Positions 25,043 through 37,140 of a stretch of DNA of 64,000 nt are shown here, in pieces (the stretch's first letter is position 1; each line of letters opens with the position of its first letter). A program made the position numbers and the translations under genes. The DNA is from Adiantum capillus-veneris. Lineage: Eukaryota > Streptophyta > Polypodiopsida > Polypodiales > Pteridaceae. Below the pieces are notes generated by a model. The model was not told the origin of the DNA. It saw nothing but the letters and a program-made list of their open reading frames with translations, and ran no database searches. The DNA is taken from assembly GCA_014529385.2 (NCBI GenBank), contig CM043963.1, positions 96,662,912 to 96,726,911 of the forward strand, given 5' to 3'.

Positions 25043-27558
25043 ATGAGGACAATTGCAGAAAAGCCCATTTAGATTACTAGCCTTTCTAAGGTTCTTTTTT
25101 ACCGAACCATTAGAATATTTCTTTGGTTAAATTACGTCATACTCCCTTATCCTGATCCCTTTATGCATTCATTTTCCTTCATCCATTTTCCCGTCGGCAT
25201 TAGGCCTACCCGGACTAGGTCGATTTTCAAACGCATCCGTGGGTCCCCTATCACCCAGCCATGACTCACTCCCATTCAATCCCATTTCTAGGGCAATGAA
25301 TGAACCCAAGCTCTAAACATAGACCAATGATTTTCAATTCTAGCTGAAAAGGAACATCTCTCGTTGCATCCCACAAGTAAACACCCGTGTCGGCCTTTTC
25401 ACAACATGTAGACAAGTTTCATCCCTAAAACTTCTACGTTATGCTAGGGCTATCAGCGTCAAATCTTAACGATAAAGTTTTGATCCTAGTCTAAATTCAG
25501 ATTGAGTTCCTTGAGTTATAATATCTTAGTTCCTATTTTCTTTTAGTGTCTACTTAAACAAGACCTTAAGAAATACAACGAGTCTCTTGAGAGTTTTATG
25601 TTTTCTCTTGACATAAGTTTTACGTTAACTCTCTCTTAGGCAAATCCCATTTTTCATCCCTTTGCATCATTTTCCATCCATCTGGCATCTCCATGGAAGC
25701 GGTGGGAGTTCTTAGTCAAGCAACACAAGAATCACTTCTGTGAAGCTATTCCTTTACCCTCCCCATATCGAAATTGCAAAACAAATTTGAAAGAATACTA
25801 ACTTGAAAAGAACAACGCATATGCTCTTTATGATGATCCTTGCTTTAGAGTGGGTCATGAATTGCAAACATAGAACCTTAGAGTGCACACTCATCATAAC
25901 CTTCTTTTGAGTGATTATCCAAGACTCGATGCTTGATTGTGTAAGAGTAGAGCCCTTTGAAAAATGGTAGTGTAAGAGTGAAAATGTGACATTCCCAAGA
26001 GTAGACATGTTAGTGTGGTGAGAAATACACATGCAATGAAAGTACAAATGATTAACAAATTCTTCTCAAGATAGATTTTAGGCTTACCTCTTGATTCCGT
26101 GGAGAGGATTAATCACACAGCTTGAAGAGGCTTAAGTACCAGGGATGTTTTCAATTGGCAAGAGGGAAGGGAGGGAATGACCTTATTTGAATGGGAATCT
26201 TCTTTCTCAAAAGAAAACTTCTTTGGTTATAATAAACTTACCCTTCAAAACTCAACTTTCTTTTGGAAATTAGATATTAAGTTAGTACGTCACTACAACT
26301 TTCACACACATAATTGATGCAAAATCAAGAGCATCTCTTTTTTTGAAAAAAATTATAATTTCTCTTCTTGAAAAATAAGGTTGGTTCAAAAAATAACTTC
26401 ATTACCGAGTTGCCTTTGATTTGTAGCATTTACCTTTATAAGAGTAGTGTAGGTAATAAAATATAAGTAACTTAAAAATCAATAAAAAGGTTTATGCAAG
26501 AGATTAAGAGATAATTCAGGATATTAGTCACCATTCAATCATTCATACTTTATAGATAATTATGACCTCCAGCCACCTATGGTTAAAGAGAGTGCTTTCT
26601 ACTCTCTCTATGCCATATTAATCTGGTAGTCTAAGCAACTTAAAATAACGGAACTTGAAATAAACTTGTGGTTAGTGTTAGTAACATAGTGAGTTATTAT
26701 TAGTAATGAACCATAACTAGAAGAAAAAAACAAAATTAAGAAGTTTTTTCTTCTTCCCAAAGCAAAACGCTTGGTAATGAAAAATGTGAGAGCTTAAACA
26801 TGAATTTAAGTAAGCATGAAAGTAAATCATTTCTAAGAAAGTGGAATAGTATAAAGAGAATAAGAAAAAAAATTATCTTGTGTATATGGTATATCTTCTC
26901 CTTGATTTAGAGAGTATTAAAGAAGTATGTTGATGTAGGCAACCCTTTCCCTCTTCACTTTGCTTAGAGATCACCAATTAGACCACTTGGAATGAAAGAA
27001 TGGAAAGAGGCAAAAGGAATTCAAGCTATAAAAAGATTGAGAATTAGGAGAGAGGAGAGAGAGAGGTTAATGTGAAGAAGAAGGAAAGAGCTTTGGCTAT
27101 GGTTTTCCCAAGATTACTCTTAAACTTGCGCTTCTAAAAATGAGAAGGAAAGTGTAAAATGACAAGAGAAGCCCTCTTTTTATGCACATTTTTTTCAAGT
27201 GCTTTTACTTATTTTGATAGCTTATCTTCTGTATCTTGATAATTTATCTTTCTTTTACTTATAAAAATTTCTCAACAAGCTACTTACTCATCTTATCTTT
27301 ATCTTTATCTTCTTTTTCTTATCTTTTTCTTTATGTTAACTTTTCTAAAATGAAACATTAATTTTTCAAACATTGGTTATGTCTCTATTCCCATGGCATA
27401 AGCCAAAACGGACTCGTGAGTATACCTTGGTGCTTGAATTGAACCCGAATTTTACTCGCACATATTTTTTTAAAAAAAAATTTACTTCTTTTTCATCTTT
27501 TTAAGTCGGTGGCTTAGATGTGTTGGCCTTGCGTAAGGGCTAGGAGAAGGCTTTTACA

Positions 27559-30525
27559 AACTCCCCAACAAAAGAAAGAGTTGTCCTCAACTCGAAACAA
27601 TAAAAGAAGGTGGTAAATTATCGATCGAAAGTTACACCTTTAACTTCTAGGTAACGCTAATTCGTTCTTCTCTAGATGGTTCATTTATATAAGGCACAAC
27701 CTATCCTTATCTCATACGGTATTCTTACCTTCATCTTTGTCTTTGTTCCCATTCTTTGTCAAGAACTACTTAAGATTGTCTCTTATAACCCTTTCCATTG
27801 TCTCTTTGCTCATTACCTTACTTTATGGATCAATGGCAAGGGGTGATTTTATTTGCGTCCATTCCTCATCTGTGTCAAACAAGTGAATTTGTCAAGAGAG
27901 ATTTTGTGAAACGGTATGAGCATCTACTCTTCCATGACTTGGGAACATTAGTAGCTCAAACCAAAATGGTGGACGTTCCAAGGCATAACAAGGGTGGACA
28001 CTTTGGGATCAGGATCACTTTTGTAACAATGTTTGCTTGGCTATGGTAATTGAAGCAATGGGTTTGGGTCCTTGACACTACTGCGTGATGAGGTTGATGT
28101 ATCGTGGGTTCTTTGAGCGACTCTATTTGCTTCTTCCTCATAAAAAGATACATCTTTATCGTCACTTTGGTTTAATTCTTAGAAGGCCCTTTAACTTCTC
28201 ACCTCATACTCCAGAGATTAGTGTAGCAATTTCATAGCAAATTCTTCCTATGGATGAAAGGCCTAATATGTGTCCCGCCTGTGATAGTTTCTTCTGTGAT
28301 GATGTGATGAATGGGCTTATTGATTGGTAAAAAGTCCATCTTTGTTGTATCTCTTAACAATTTTGTCGTTTATTAAGAGCTTGGTTCTTGTCTTAAATCT
28401 TTCTTTCTCTAATTTCTCTTGACAAATACAATTAGATTCTCTCTTGGCTTCCTATATCTGGCACTTTGTAGAATCCCAGAGATAAATACAAATGTAGTTA
28501 TCTGAGTTAAAAAGGATAACACTAATCTTGTTAAAATATAGTATAAACAGTTGTATTACAAAAAGTAGCATTTCTTGAGTGACACAAAAAGGTAACAAGA
28601 TGGAGCTTGTTTTCATCGATTACATTGGAAAGATGTGTAGAATCGTAAAAAGTAAAAAAACACACTACAAAAGGTGAGAAAATTGAGAAATAAGGCATTC
28701 TCAATCTTCCCATGAAGAAACCTCAACGGAAAGATACACCTTTTCTACAAAGAAAGAGCACTTTCCTTGCTTAGTGTATAGCTAGGCTTTTTCTAAGAGT
28801 TTCCATAATATGGCATACAAGATGTTCTCAATCTTCTTGGGTGCTTGAAAATATGAGATTGTCATTAAAGAGTTCACAACAAGATCATCTAGCTCTTTTC
28901 TGAAAGGTCACTCATGAGACAATTAAAGGTGGTAGAGGCGTTACCCAGGTCAAAAGACATGACTGAGAACTCATAATGTCCAAACCTCGTATTGAAAGCT
29001 ATTTTTGGGGTAACTTCTTTTTTTATCCCAACTTGGTAGTACCTAATTTGAGATTGATCTTGGAGAAATGTTTGGCATCCTCTTCTTCTAGTTGAGTAGA
29101 CACATCATCATTCGTGCCTAAAAATGAATGTGGCACCATAGATCTCAGCAGAGCCTTCAGATCAGTGTCATATTCAAAATCCTCTATATGTGCTGTAGCA
29201 AGTGACATATGATCTGGTACAGGGACAGCTTGAGGTGTTGGTGACGCTCTTGTATGAGGAAGCACCAAATTTGGAGTGTTAGCTACAGGCAATTCCTGAG
29301 GAGCTCTATTTCTTGGGAGTTGAGGTGACAGAATTTATGGTTGTGGAAACAAACCACTTTCTCTCAGCGATAGGTTCATAGATATCAGAAATACACAAGG
29401 GTCTCTTAAAAAATCAAACAGTTCAAAAGATGGAATCTCTTTATCACATCTTAAACTACAATTGGAAAAATAATTAACGAACACTTCTTTAGCATTTAGT
29501 GAATGCTAGATTCTCCCATTTCATGCTTTTGAGAGGATTGCCCTTAAAAATCCTAGGGCTAGCAATCATGAATAAAGTTTATCAAGAGTTCTTTTTTTTC
29601 TCATTCTTTTTGGGAATATTTCTTGACATCCTTTTTGGATTCTAAGCTTTGGTGACTCCTTCTTGGGTGTATTCATGCTGATGAAATACTTGAATAGTCA
29701 TTCCTTAAGTCTCTTGATTAACTTTAACTACTCTTCTACCTTGTACTTGTATCTTGCTCCCTTTAAATGTAGGCAAATGGTTCCATTTCCTTGATTGCAA
29801 TAACTTGATTTTTTGTTTTTCTCAATCACTCTATCCTTAGAATTTCTTTATATATATATATAATGTTTCCAACTTACGTACACAAAATTTAATGAGAACT
29901 AGAATGACCTTTTAAGCTGTAATGAAGGTCGATGCCTTCCTTGTCTATGAAAATAGTGGACCTACTAGCCCAATGATGCTCTCAACTCCTTATCCATGGC
30001 GTCGAGTAAGTGTAGTCTCTTAGTGATGAAACTATATTTGAACTTATCTTGAAGAATCTTTTTTTTCTTTTTGTGTCTCTTTTTTCCTTAAAAATATTAA
30101 TTTTCAAAACGGTCTTATTAACTCTGATTTTTGTTACAAAAAATTGCTACCAAAGCTCATTCGTCTAAGTACTTTCAAGGGAGCTTCTCTTGCTGTACCT
30201 GGCACTTAAACTTGTTCACCATTTACGTTTTGAAAAGAAACAGTCCCTTTTGAAGGAAAGATGAGATGGAAAAAATATTCATGCATGGTTTTGGTTTCTT
30301 TTCTAGAGAAGCTACTTCCATTTCCTCTTATTACAATTCCAAGAATTTCGCCTTCTCAAGAGTTCTTGGCATTTTCTATTTTTGTTTTCTCTTACACAAT
30401 GTTTTTGAGAACTTCTCATTATTTACAGTTACATGTCATTTACTGTCCATACCTCTCTCTATGCCTACAAAAGATCTACTAAAATATTTATCTAGCCAAT
30501 GATAGAAACTACTCTCTGATACCAC
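27559..30525 (-). mobile_element. Interior of the long-LTR element with RT remnant
   Basis: Only one clear coding remnant: near 29.0-28.9 kb the minus strand reads PKIAFNTRFGHYEFSVMSF, matching the gypsy reverse-transcriptase stretch KTAF-TRYGHYEFLVMPF. A Pro/Ala-rich 89-residue open frame at 29023-29292 has no recognisable motif. The purine tract at 27559-27578 and primer site at 30511-30523 bound the interior. Gag, protease, RNase H and integrase are not visible. Confidence 0.75.
30511..30523 (-). promoter_or_regulatory. Primer-binding site of the long-LTR element
   Basis: Minus-strand TGGTATCAGAGAG two bases from the LTR terminus CACA; initiator Met tRNA type. Confidence 0.85.
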
Positions 30526-32930
30526 TTGTGAGGGCCATGTCAGGGACCATCAGCTGTACCATCTTTAAATGGATACACCACAATTCCTGACATCCCTCCT
30601 GCTTGAGATTGACACCAAGAGAGGACTCCTTTCCGCACTTTAATACCAGCTCAAGATTCACTTTTCTCTTGAAAAATCCTAACCCCAAAATATCTTTCCT
30701 TGACTTTTTGAAATTTTCAGTCGAATTCATCAGACTAAATGTGAACTCAACCTTCTAGGGTCCATTGGTGGGTGTTCTTTAGTTCACCCTTGGTTCAAGG
30801 TCACTGACGCCTTTTTTGTTTTGTTATGATGGAGCACAGCCGTCCAAGCATTCCCCTAAGATGAGCGTATTTAATAGCTACACAAAACCGTTGCTCCCAA
30901 TTTTGATTCCCACTCCATAGATTGGGATCCCTTTCCTCGTTTTTGACTTAATTTAATGGACATCATAAAATTGGGTTCAACTTTCGAGCAACAAATTAAC
31001 CCTCAGGAATTCAGCCACTTGCCGAATCCTTTGATAAATGCACCCTTACAACGTAGTACTATGGTGGGAGAAAATAATGATCCAAATATGTCGAACCAAG
31101 AATACATTTCAAGCATTTGAGAGCAGCATGCTAACTATTGCATACCTTGCAAGTGTGCATTTATCAGGTCGCTTTCACCTTTTTCCTTTTTTTGATTATT
31201 TTACTTTCTTTTTCCTTTAGTATTAGTAAAATTATCTAGTTATCTTTCAAGCAATCACATATACTCTTCCAGGCATATCTCTATCCTCGTCCCAGGACTT
31301 GGGTATCATGTCTCCTCCGCCACATGTGGAGGCGGCGACGTTTTGACACAATTTCCAATTCCTATTTTTCTTTATCTACATTAGCTTGTTTTTAAATCAA
31401 TAATCAATGAAGTAGAGCAAAGTTCTAGCTAATGAGGACAATTGCAGAATAGCCCATCTATGTTCCTAGCCTTTTCATTGTTCCTTTTTACCAAACAATT
31501 AGAAGAGTTCCTTAATTAAATCACATCCTCCTCCCTTACCATGATCCCTTCATGGACCCATTTTTCCTTCCTCCACTTTTTAGTCGGGGCATTAGGCCTA
31601 CCTGGACTAGGCCAATGTTTAGACACATCTCCGGGGGGTTCTATCACCTGTGGCCGTGACTCACTCCTATTCTATCCCATTTCTGGGGCAATGAATGAAC
31701 CCGAGCTCTAAACATAGACCAGCGTTTATCAATCCTAGCCAAAAAGGACCATCTCTCTTTGCATCCCACAAGTTAACACTTGCATCAACCTTTTCCAAAC
31801 ATGTAAGAGAAGTTTCACACTTAAAACTTCTATGTTATGCTATGGCTATCCACATCAAATCTTCTCGGTAAAGTGTTAATCATAGTTTAAATTTAGAGTG
31901 AGTTCCTTGAGTTATAATCTCTTAGTTTCTATTTCCTTTTGATGTCTACTCAAACAAGACCATAAGAAATACAAAGAGTCTCTTGGGAGTTTAAGGTTTT
32001 GTTTTGAAGTAAGTTTTAAGTTAACCTTGTCTTAGGCAAATCCCATTTTTCACCCCTTTGCATCATTTGCCTTTCATGGGGCATCTCCATATAAGCGGTG
32101 AGAGTTCTATGTTCAAGTAACACGGGAATCATTTATGTGAAGCTATCCCCTTACTCCTCCCACATCTCAATTTCAAAAAAAATTTGAAAGAGTACAAACT
32201 TGAAAATAACAATGTATATGCTCTTTATGATGATCCGTGCTTTAGAGTGGGTCATGAATTGCAAACATAGAACCTTAGAGTGCATAAACTTACTATCGTA
32301 ACTTTATTTTGAGTGATTATGCAAATGTCGATGCTTGATTATGTAAAGAGTAGAATCCTTCAAAGAATGGTAGTGTAAGAGTGAAAATGCAACATTTTCA
32401 AGAGTGTTAGTGTGGTGAGAAATGCATATGCAATGAAGTACAAATGATTAAAAAATTCTTCTCAAGATAGAGTTTATGCTTATCTCTTGATTCCGTGGAG
32501 AGGATTAAGCACACAACTAGGAGAGGCTCAAAGATTTGAGATTTTTCCAATTGACAAGAGGGAAGGGAGGAAATGACCTTATTGGAATGGGAATCTTCTT
32601 TCTCAAAAGAAAACTTCTTTGGTTATAATAAACTTACCCTCTCAATTTCTCAAACTCAACTTTCTTTTGAAAAGTAATTATTAACTTAGTACGTCACTAA
32701 AAGTTTTACACACATAATTGATGCAAAATCAAGAGCATCTCTTTTAGAAAAATTGTAATTCCTCTTCTTGAAAAATAAGGTTAGTTCCAAAAATAACTCC
32801 ATTACCTAGTTACCTTTGATTTATAGGATTTACCTTTGTAAGAGTAGTGTAGGTAATAGAATAAAAGTAACTTAAAAATCAATAAAAAAGTTTATACGAG
32901 AGATTAAGGAATAATTAAGGATATTAGTAA

Positions 32931-32934
<4 letters not shown>

Positions 32935-32981
<47 letters not shown>
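32935..32981. repeat. (CT)n microsatellite
   Basis: CT run with one CG interruption. At the matching site of the partner LTR (about 26.54 kb) there is no CT run. Confidence 0.95.
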
Positions 32982-32982
<1 letters not shown>

Positions 32983-33479
32983 AATCATGCATACTATTTA
33001 GATAATCATAACCTCCAGTCACCTATGGTTAAAGAGAGTGCTTTCTACTCTCTCTATGCCATATTAGTCCGGTAGTTTAAACAACTTGAGATAGCATCAT
33101 GGTTAGTTGTTAGCGACATGGTTAGTTATTACTAATAATGAATCATAATTAGAATAAAACAACAAAATCAGGAAGTTATTTCTTCTTCCCAAGAAAAATG
33201 TTTGTTTATGAAAAATGTGAGATCTTAAACATGAATTTAAGTAAGCATGAAAATAAATCACTTCTAAGAAAGTGGAATAGCATAAATAGAATAAGAAAAA
33301 CATTACCTTTTGTATATGGTGGATTCTTCTCCCCGATTAAGGAGAATATTGAAGAAGTATGTTGATGCAGGCATCTTTTTTCCTCCTCACTTTGCTTCGA
33401 GACCACCAATTAGACCACTTGGAATGAGAAAATGACATGAGGCAAAAGGAATTCAAGCTATGGAAAGCTTGAGAATTAG

Positions 33480-33482
<3 letters not shown>

Positions 33483-33533
<51 letters not shown>
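33483..33533. repeat. (GA)n microsatellite
   Basis: About 25 GA units; the partner LTR has only AGGAGAGAGGAGAGAGAGAG at the same place (about 27.05 kb). Confidence 0.95.
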
Positions 33534-33534
<1 letters not shown>

Positions 33535-34256
33535 TAATGTGAAGAAGAAGATGAAGTTTCAACAAACTTGATTAGGGTTTTGGCCATGGCTTCTCTTGAA
33601 GGGGGGTGTGTGTGTGTAGAAGGTGTGTGTGTGTGAAAGAGCTTTGGCTATGGTTTTTCCAAGCTTACTCTTAAACTTGCACTTCTAAAAATAAGAAGGA
33701 AAGCGTAAAATGAGAAGTGAATCCATCTTTCTATGCACATTTATTATAGGTTCTTTCACTTATCTTGATAGCTTATTTTGACAACTTATCTTACTTATCA
33801 AAACTTTCTCAACAAACTACTTAATCACCTCATCCTTATCCTTGTCTTCTCTTTTTCTTTCTGATCTTTTTCTTTATGTTAACTTTTTTGAAATGAAAAG
33901 CTAATTTTTCATGCATTGATTATTCCCATATTCCCATGGTGTAAGCCAAAGGGGCTCATGAGTATACCTTGGTGTTTGAATTGATTCCGAATTTTACTCG
34001 AATATTGTTTTTTGCTCTATTATTTTATTTTTCTTTTTCATCTTTTTAAGGGCTAGGAGAAGTCCTTTACATACGTTGTTCAAAGGTTGTACCTAAATTT
34101 AGAGTTAGCAAGGTCAATGTAAGGTCTTTAACTTCTCTACTATCTTACTTTTTACTACTACTATCTTCTAATGCTTCTTGCACTACCATGTGCCACATGG
34201 CACAAGCTAATGCAAGGAGCATTGCAAAAGGAGGAGTAGAGGCCAAGAAATTTCAA

Positions 34257-34318
34257 TTTTCCTCCTCCTCCTCCTCCTCTCTCTCTCTCTCTCTCCCCCC
34301 CCCCCCCCCCCCCCCCCC
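34257..34318. repeat. Compound (TCC)n(CT)n(C)24 pyrimidine tract
   Basis: About eight TCC units, then CT units, then an uninterrupted run of 24 C (34295-34318). All 62 bases on the plus strand are pyrimidines; the minus strand has G24. Confidence 0.95.
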
Positions 34319-34551
34319 TAGCATGTTGGATGTGACCATTGCAGCCCTCATGGATTTCACCGCCTGCTTGGAAAACACCTGCTTGTAGAGCTACTGGATG
34401 CCACCACCAAGGTGTACAACACTCACTTGGACAATTGGAGCCAGCAACCCTGCTGCGAGCTACAAGTAAGTCCTTCCCCCATATATAATGCATAGAATTG
34501 AGGAGTGCTTTCAAATGTCTGCTTAGTGCCTTTCATCATAGACAAGTACAT

Positions 34552-34555
<4 letters not shown>

Positions 34556-34608
<53 letters not shown>
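34556..34608. repeat. (GA)n microsatellite
   Basis: Uninterrupted GA run of about 26 units between TTATAT and CTGGACGTACCC. Confidence 0.97.
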
Positions 34609-34611
<3 letters not shown>

Positions 34612-35039
34612 GACGTACCCAAATCATTCCTGATTGGAGAAAACATGGATGTCTGGTCTAGGTTACCTTCTCTCAAGAAAGATGCCAAAAGTGAGGAGTA
34701 AAGTCCTTGTCAACACCTTGCGTAATGTCACAACCCTTTGAGATGTAAGCATAGCCTTTAAGATCAAAGCATAGCTGATTTCTTCTTTTTGCTCATGCAG
34801 ACATCTTATGTAATAACACCATATTAGAGAGTTTGAGATTTTACAGATAATTTGGGAATCACCAGTGTTTTGAATATTTGTCTATACAGATAGATCTCAA
34901 ACTCTTGTTTAAGACCAAAGAATTCCACAAGGTAGTACTTGAAAGATCTTTCAAGCAATGGGCTCAAAATTTTGGCTAAAATTTGACCATGTGGTCAAAT
35001 ATTAATCTCTTTCTAAAAGTGGGAATTGAGAAATTTCCA

Positions 35040-35350
35040 AATTCACTCATATGGTGTGTAATGGCACATCCCTTCAAGGTGTAAGCATATCCTTCAAGAA
35101 AAAAGCTTAGGTAATTTCATCTGGGTAGACACTCTCACTTTGGATCCACTAAAAACAACCCAGATATGTGTGGCCTTGCTCCATTGTTGAGCTAGCCAAA
35201 AATCAGTGCACTACAAGAGACGATATCCGCACAAGCAGCTCCTTAAGAATCTTCTGTGCTTTCTAAAGTCCATAACATTTGGCGTACATGTCGACCAAGA
35301 CATTCCCAAGCATAATGTTTTTTTCTCAACAGCCAAACATTGTCGACCAT
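35040..35350 (-). pseudogene. PLS-type PPR gene remnant
   Basis: The minus strand reads EKNIMLGNVLVDMYAKC then KAQKILKELLVR, and after a change of frame DIVSCSALIFG. After a gap comes ESVYPDEIT. These are the canonical landmarks of a plant PPR protein (LVDMYAKCG, -V-RD-VSWSALI-GY, PDE-T). PPR proteins bind organellar RNA and act in editing, splicing or stability. Here a stop before EKN, another after KCYGL, a frameshift after LLVR and stops after IFG and PDEIT show a dead fragment of about two repeat units. The wording GLLEKN--LGN resembles fern PPR families as I remember them. No flanking repeats of the gene were recognised. Confidence 0.8.
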
Positions 35351-35585
35351 GGAGAAAGCCTGAATCAAGTACATGGAAGATACCAAGTGGGTGGTACAGT
35401 GATTGGCCAACTGTTTGATGCTAGATATGGCAAGCATTGCCAGGATGTGTATGCTAAATGTGGTTGTTAGAAGGTCAGAGAAAATTTTAGCACTACCAAT
35501 TGGGGGAGTTTAGAAGGCTCGAAGTGTCGGACTTTTTGGTGTTTCGTACAGCTTCGCATTTGGGTCTATTAGGCAAGGCTATACC

Positions 35586-35816
35586 ATGGAGAAGCTGTCT
35601 ATTGTAGATGGATGGCCTTGTCTTTGCTCAAGTTTTATGTGGATTGCACTCGAGGTGGACATCGACACAAGGGGCTTCAAAAGAAACGAAGAACATGTTT
35701 TCAAAAAGTGGAGAAACTCGGGAGTTAAAGGGCATACAGATGGGGAAAAACTATCAGGCTTTCAACAAGTAGCAGTCGGTTGGCGTGTGAAGGAGCACCA
35801 AGGAAGGATTTTCTAA
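35586..35816 (+). CDS. Short unknown open frame with SGFQQV motif
   Basis: 76 codons beginning MEKLSIVDGWPCLC and ending KEHQGRIF. The stretch KKWRNSGVKG then EKLSGFQQVAVG resembles AKWSQRVIKDEQNRNFSGFQQV in the unknown protein at 13247-13897 (shared tryptophan, basic spacing and GFQQV). It may be a fragment of the same unknown family. It ends just before the (TA)n run. Not a confident gene. Confidence 0.25.
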   Translation: MEKLSIVDGWPCLCSSFMWIALEVDIDTRGFKRNEEHVFKKWRNSGVKGHTDGEKLSGFQQVAVGWRVKEHQGRIF

Positions 35817-35824
35817 AGGCTCAA

Positions 35825-35825
<1 letters not shown>

Positions 35826-35878
<53 letters not shown>
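35826..35878. repeat. (TA)n microsatellite
   Basis: About 26 uninterrupted TA units; the only long AT dinucleotide run in the window. Confidence 0.97.
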
Positions 35879-35879
<1 letters not shown>

Positions 35880-35880
<1 letters not shown>

Positions 35881-36700
35881 AGCTGACTACTGGTATGCAT
35901 GGGGGTGGCGATGCCATCTAGATGGTGGAGGGAGTGTAAGTCCACCAGAGGGCCATCAAGGCTTGTTATGGAAAGAGTGGCGACATTGCATGGGGGGAGG
36001 CGTTATCTGCATGCGAGGGGTTCCATTAGGAAGGTTGGAAAGTTTGCAAGAGGAGCCTCTAGCATGGGGTGCTGAGGAGAAGCTCCATGAGCAAGAGCTA
36101 GAAGGCCACAAGGGGTGCAGTTCGGGAAGCGACCAAAGCATAAAAATGAGGAGTTGGCTCTCAAAGGGAGCATCTCTACTCAAAGAGAAGGAGACCATTT
36201 TTTCCTGAAAAGCATCACTACACACCATCTAAATCAAAGAAATTTTTTTCGACATTGTCATAACCTCTATTTTTTTAATTCTTAAATGAATGTTACCACT
36301 CTCTTTCCCTTGTTCACATGCATGTCCTTCATCGGAGGGATTCTATTGCGTGTAGGACATGAATATAGGGTATAAGTTTTGGTGTGTGTAGAAAGTGTGG
36401 ATGCTCTTTTGTATGGTTGTGATATATGCCTGGAGAATGAAAACTTGAGGGAAAACTGGATGTCTATCAATGATCTTGGGGTGCCATTGATTGCATGCTT
36501 TACAATCGGGTGTATACAGTTAGGGTTGGTTGGGTTCGGGCTTGAGGCAGTATTCTTTTGCAGATTGTGTATCGAGGTGTGTGTTTGCTAGGGGATAGGG
36601 GTGCTATGAAATCACTGGGATATAGAGAGGCATTCACTGAGTGTGCTGGTAGTTTTCCGACTTCCCCCTTTCCATCTTGTGGTGCCCCCACAGAGGATCC
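35880..36700. other. No recognisable gene
   Basis: Several short open stretches of 60-90 codons on both strands with no motif, repeat structure or splice context that I could support. Confidence 0.5.
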
Positions 36701-36734
36701 ACTGATTGCTTCCTAACAAAGTGTTCGTGAGTCG

Positions 36735-37140
36735 AGATGAAGTAGGAATTTGGTCCGGTGTTGAAAGGAGATAAAGATGCAAACGACTGGATAGCCGATT
36801 TTGAGCTATTTATGCTGACAGTATTGCAGATGCCAGGTGATGAAGCAAAGCTCCGGACTCTACCTTTGGTGCTGCGAGGTAAAGCAAAAGTTTTGTTTGA
36901 TGGTTTAGAAGATGTGCACAAGCAAAAATTGGATCGGATTTTGAGAGCACTTTCTACAAAGGTATCGAAAAGTGGTGTCGGCTTCAGAAGCAGATGCAAA
37001 GATCAAAGGTTTGTAGCAGGACGTAAGTGAAAATTTCGATGCTTTTGTTGATAAATTTGAAGCTTATTGGGGGGATTTTGTGGCTGCTACCCAAGCAACC
37101 AATGTGGGGTATTTTAAGCTGGAAAAAATGATGTTAAACA
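36735..37140 (+). mobile_element. Ty3/gypsy gag fragment
   Basis: Reads LKGDKDANDWIADFELFML, then EAKLRTLPLVLRGKAKVLFD, then FDAFVDKFEAYWGDFVAAT and NVGYFKLEKM. This is a retrotransposon gag (capsid-region) wording. It could be the gag of the Tat-type element at 39.1 kb, but 2 kb of unrelated sequence separates them. Fossil fragment. Confidence 0.7.

Larger units (their letters stand above)
23037..27558 (-). repeat. 3' LTR (4.5 kb) of the long-LTR element
   Basis: Co-linear with 30526-34071 except for about 1 kb of extra sequence at about 24016-25042. A ~47-bp tandem duplication lies at 23191-23290 (CTTATGAAACCCT repeated). No protein-coding stretch is convincing. Confidence 0.85.
23037..34071 (-). 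mobile_element. Long-LTR gypsy-derived element (LARD-like), 11 kb
   Basis: Two direct repeats, 23037-27558 and 30526-34071, both begin TGTGAGGGCCATG and end AGGGCTAGGAGAAG-CTTTACA. On the minus strand a primer site (TGGTATCAGAGAG, 30511-30523) abuts the right repeat. A purine-rich tract, with the plant gypsy end-of-pol wording FELRTTLSF before it, abuts the left repeat at 27559. The element therefore runs minus-wise with 5' LTR on the right. Flanks TATGT (23032-23036) and TACGT (34072-34076) fit a target duplication with one change. The 3-kb interior keeps only an RT remnant. The LTRs look high-80s percent identical by eye: old and non-autonomous. Confidence 0.85.
30526..34071 (-). repeat. 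5' LTR (3.5 kb) of the long-LTR element
   Basis: Partner of 23037-27558. It carries two microsatellites that the partner lacks or has only in short form: (CT)n at 32935-32981 and (GA)n at 33483-33533. It also has a (GT)n patch near 33605-33635. Confidence 0.85.

Noticed and set aside
34330-34450. Minus-strand GGEIHEGCNGHIQH as a further PPR piece
   Set aside because: It resembles the PPR linker GKEIH but lacks a following LVDMYAKC or any second landmark; too weak to call.
35400-35470. Plus-strand DVYAKCGC reading that looks like a PPR motif
   Set aside because: The neighbouring residues do not fit a PPR unit, whereas the minus strand just to the left carries several in-order PPR landmarks; the plus-strand match is coincidental.
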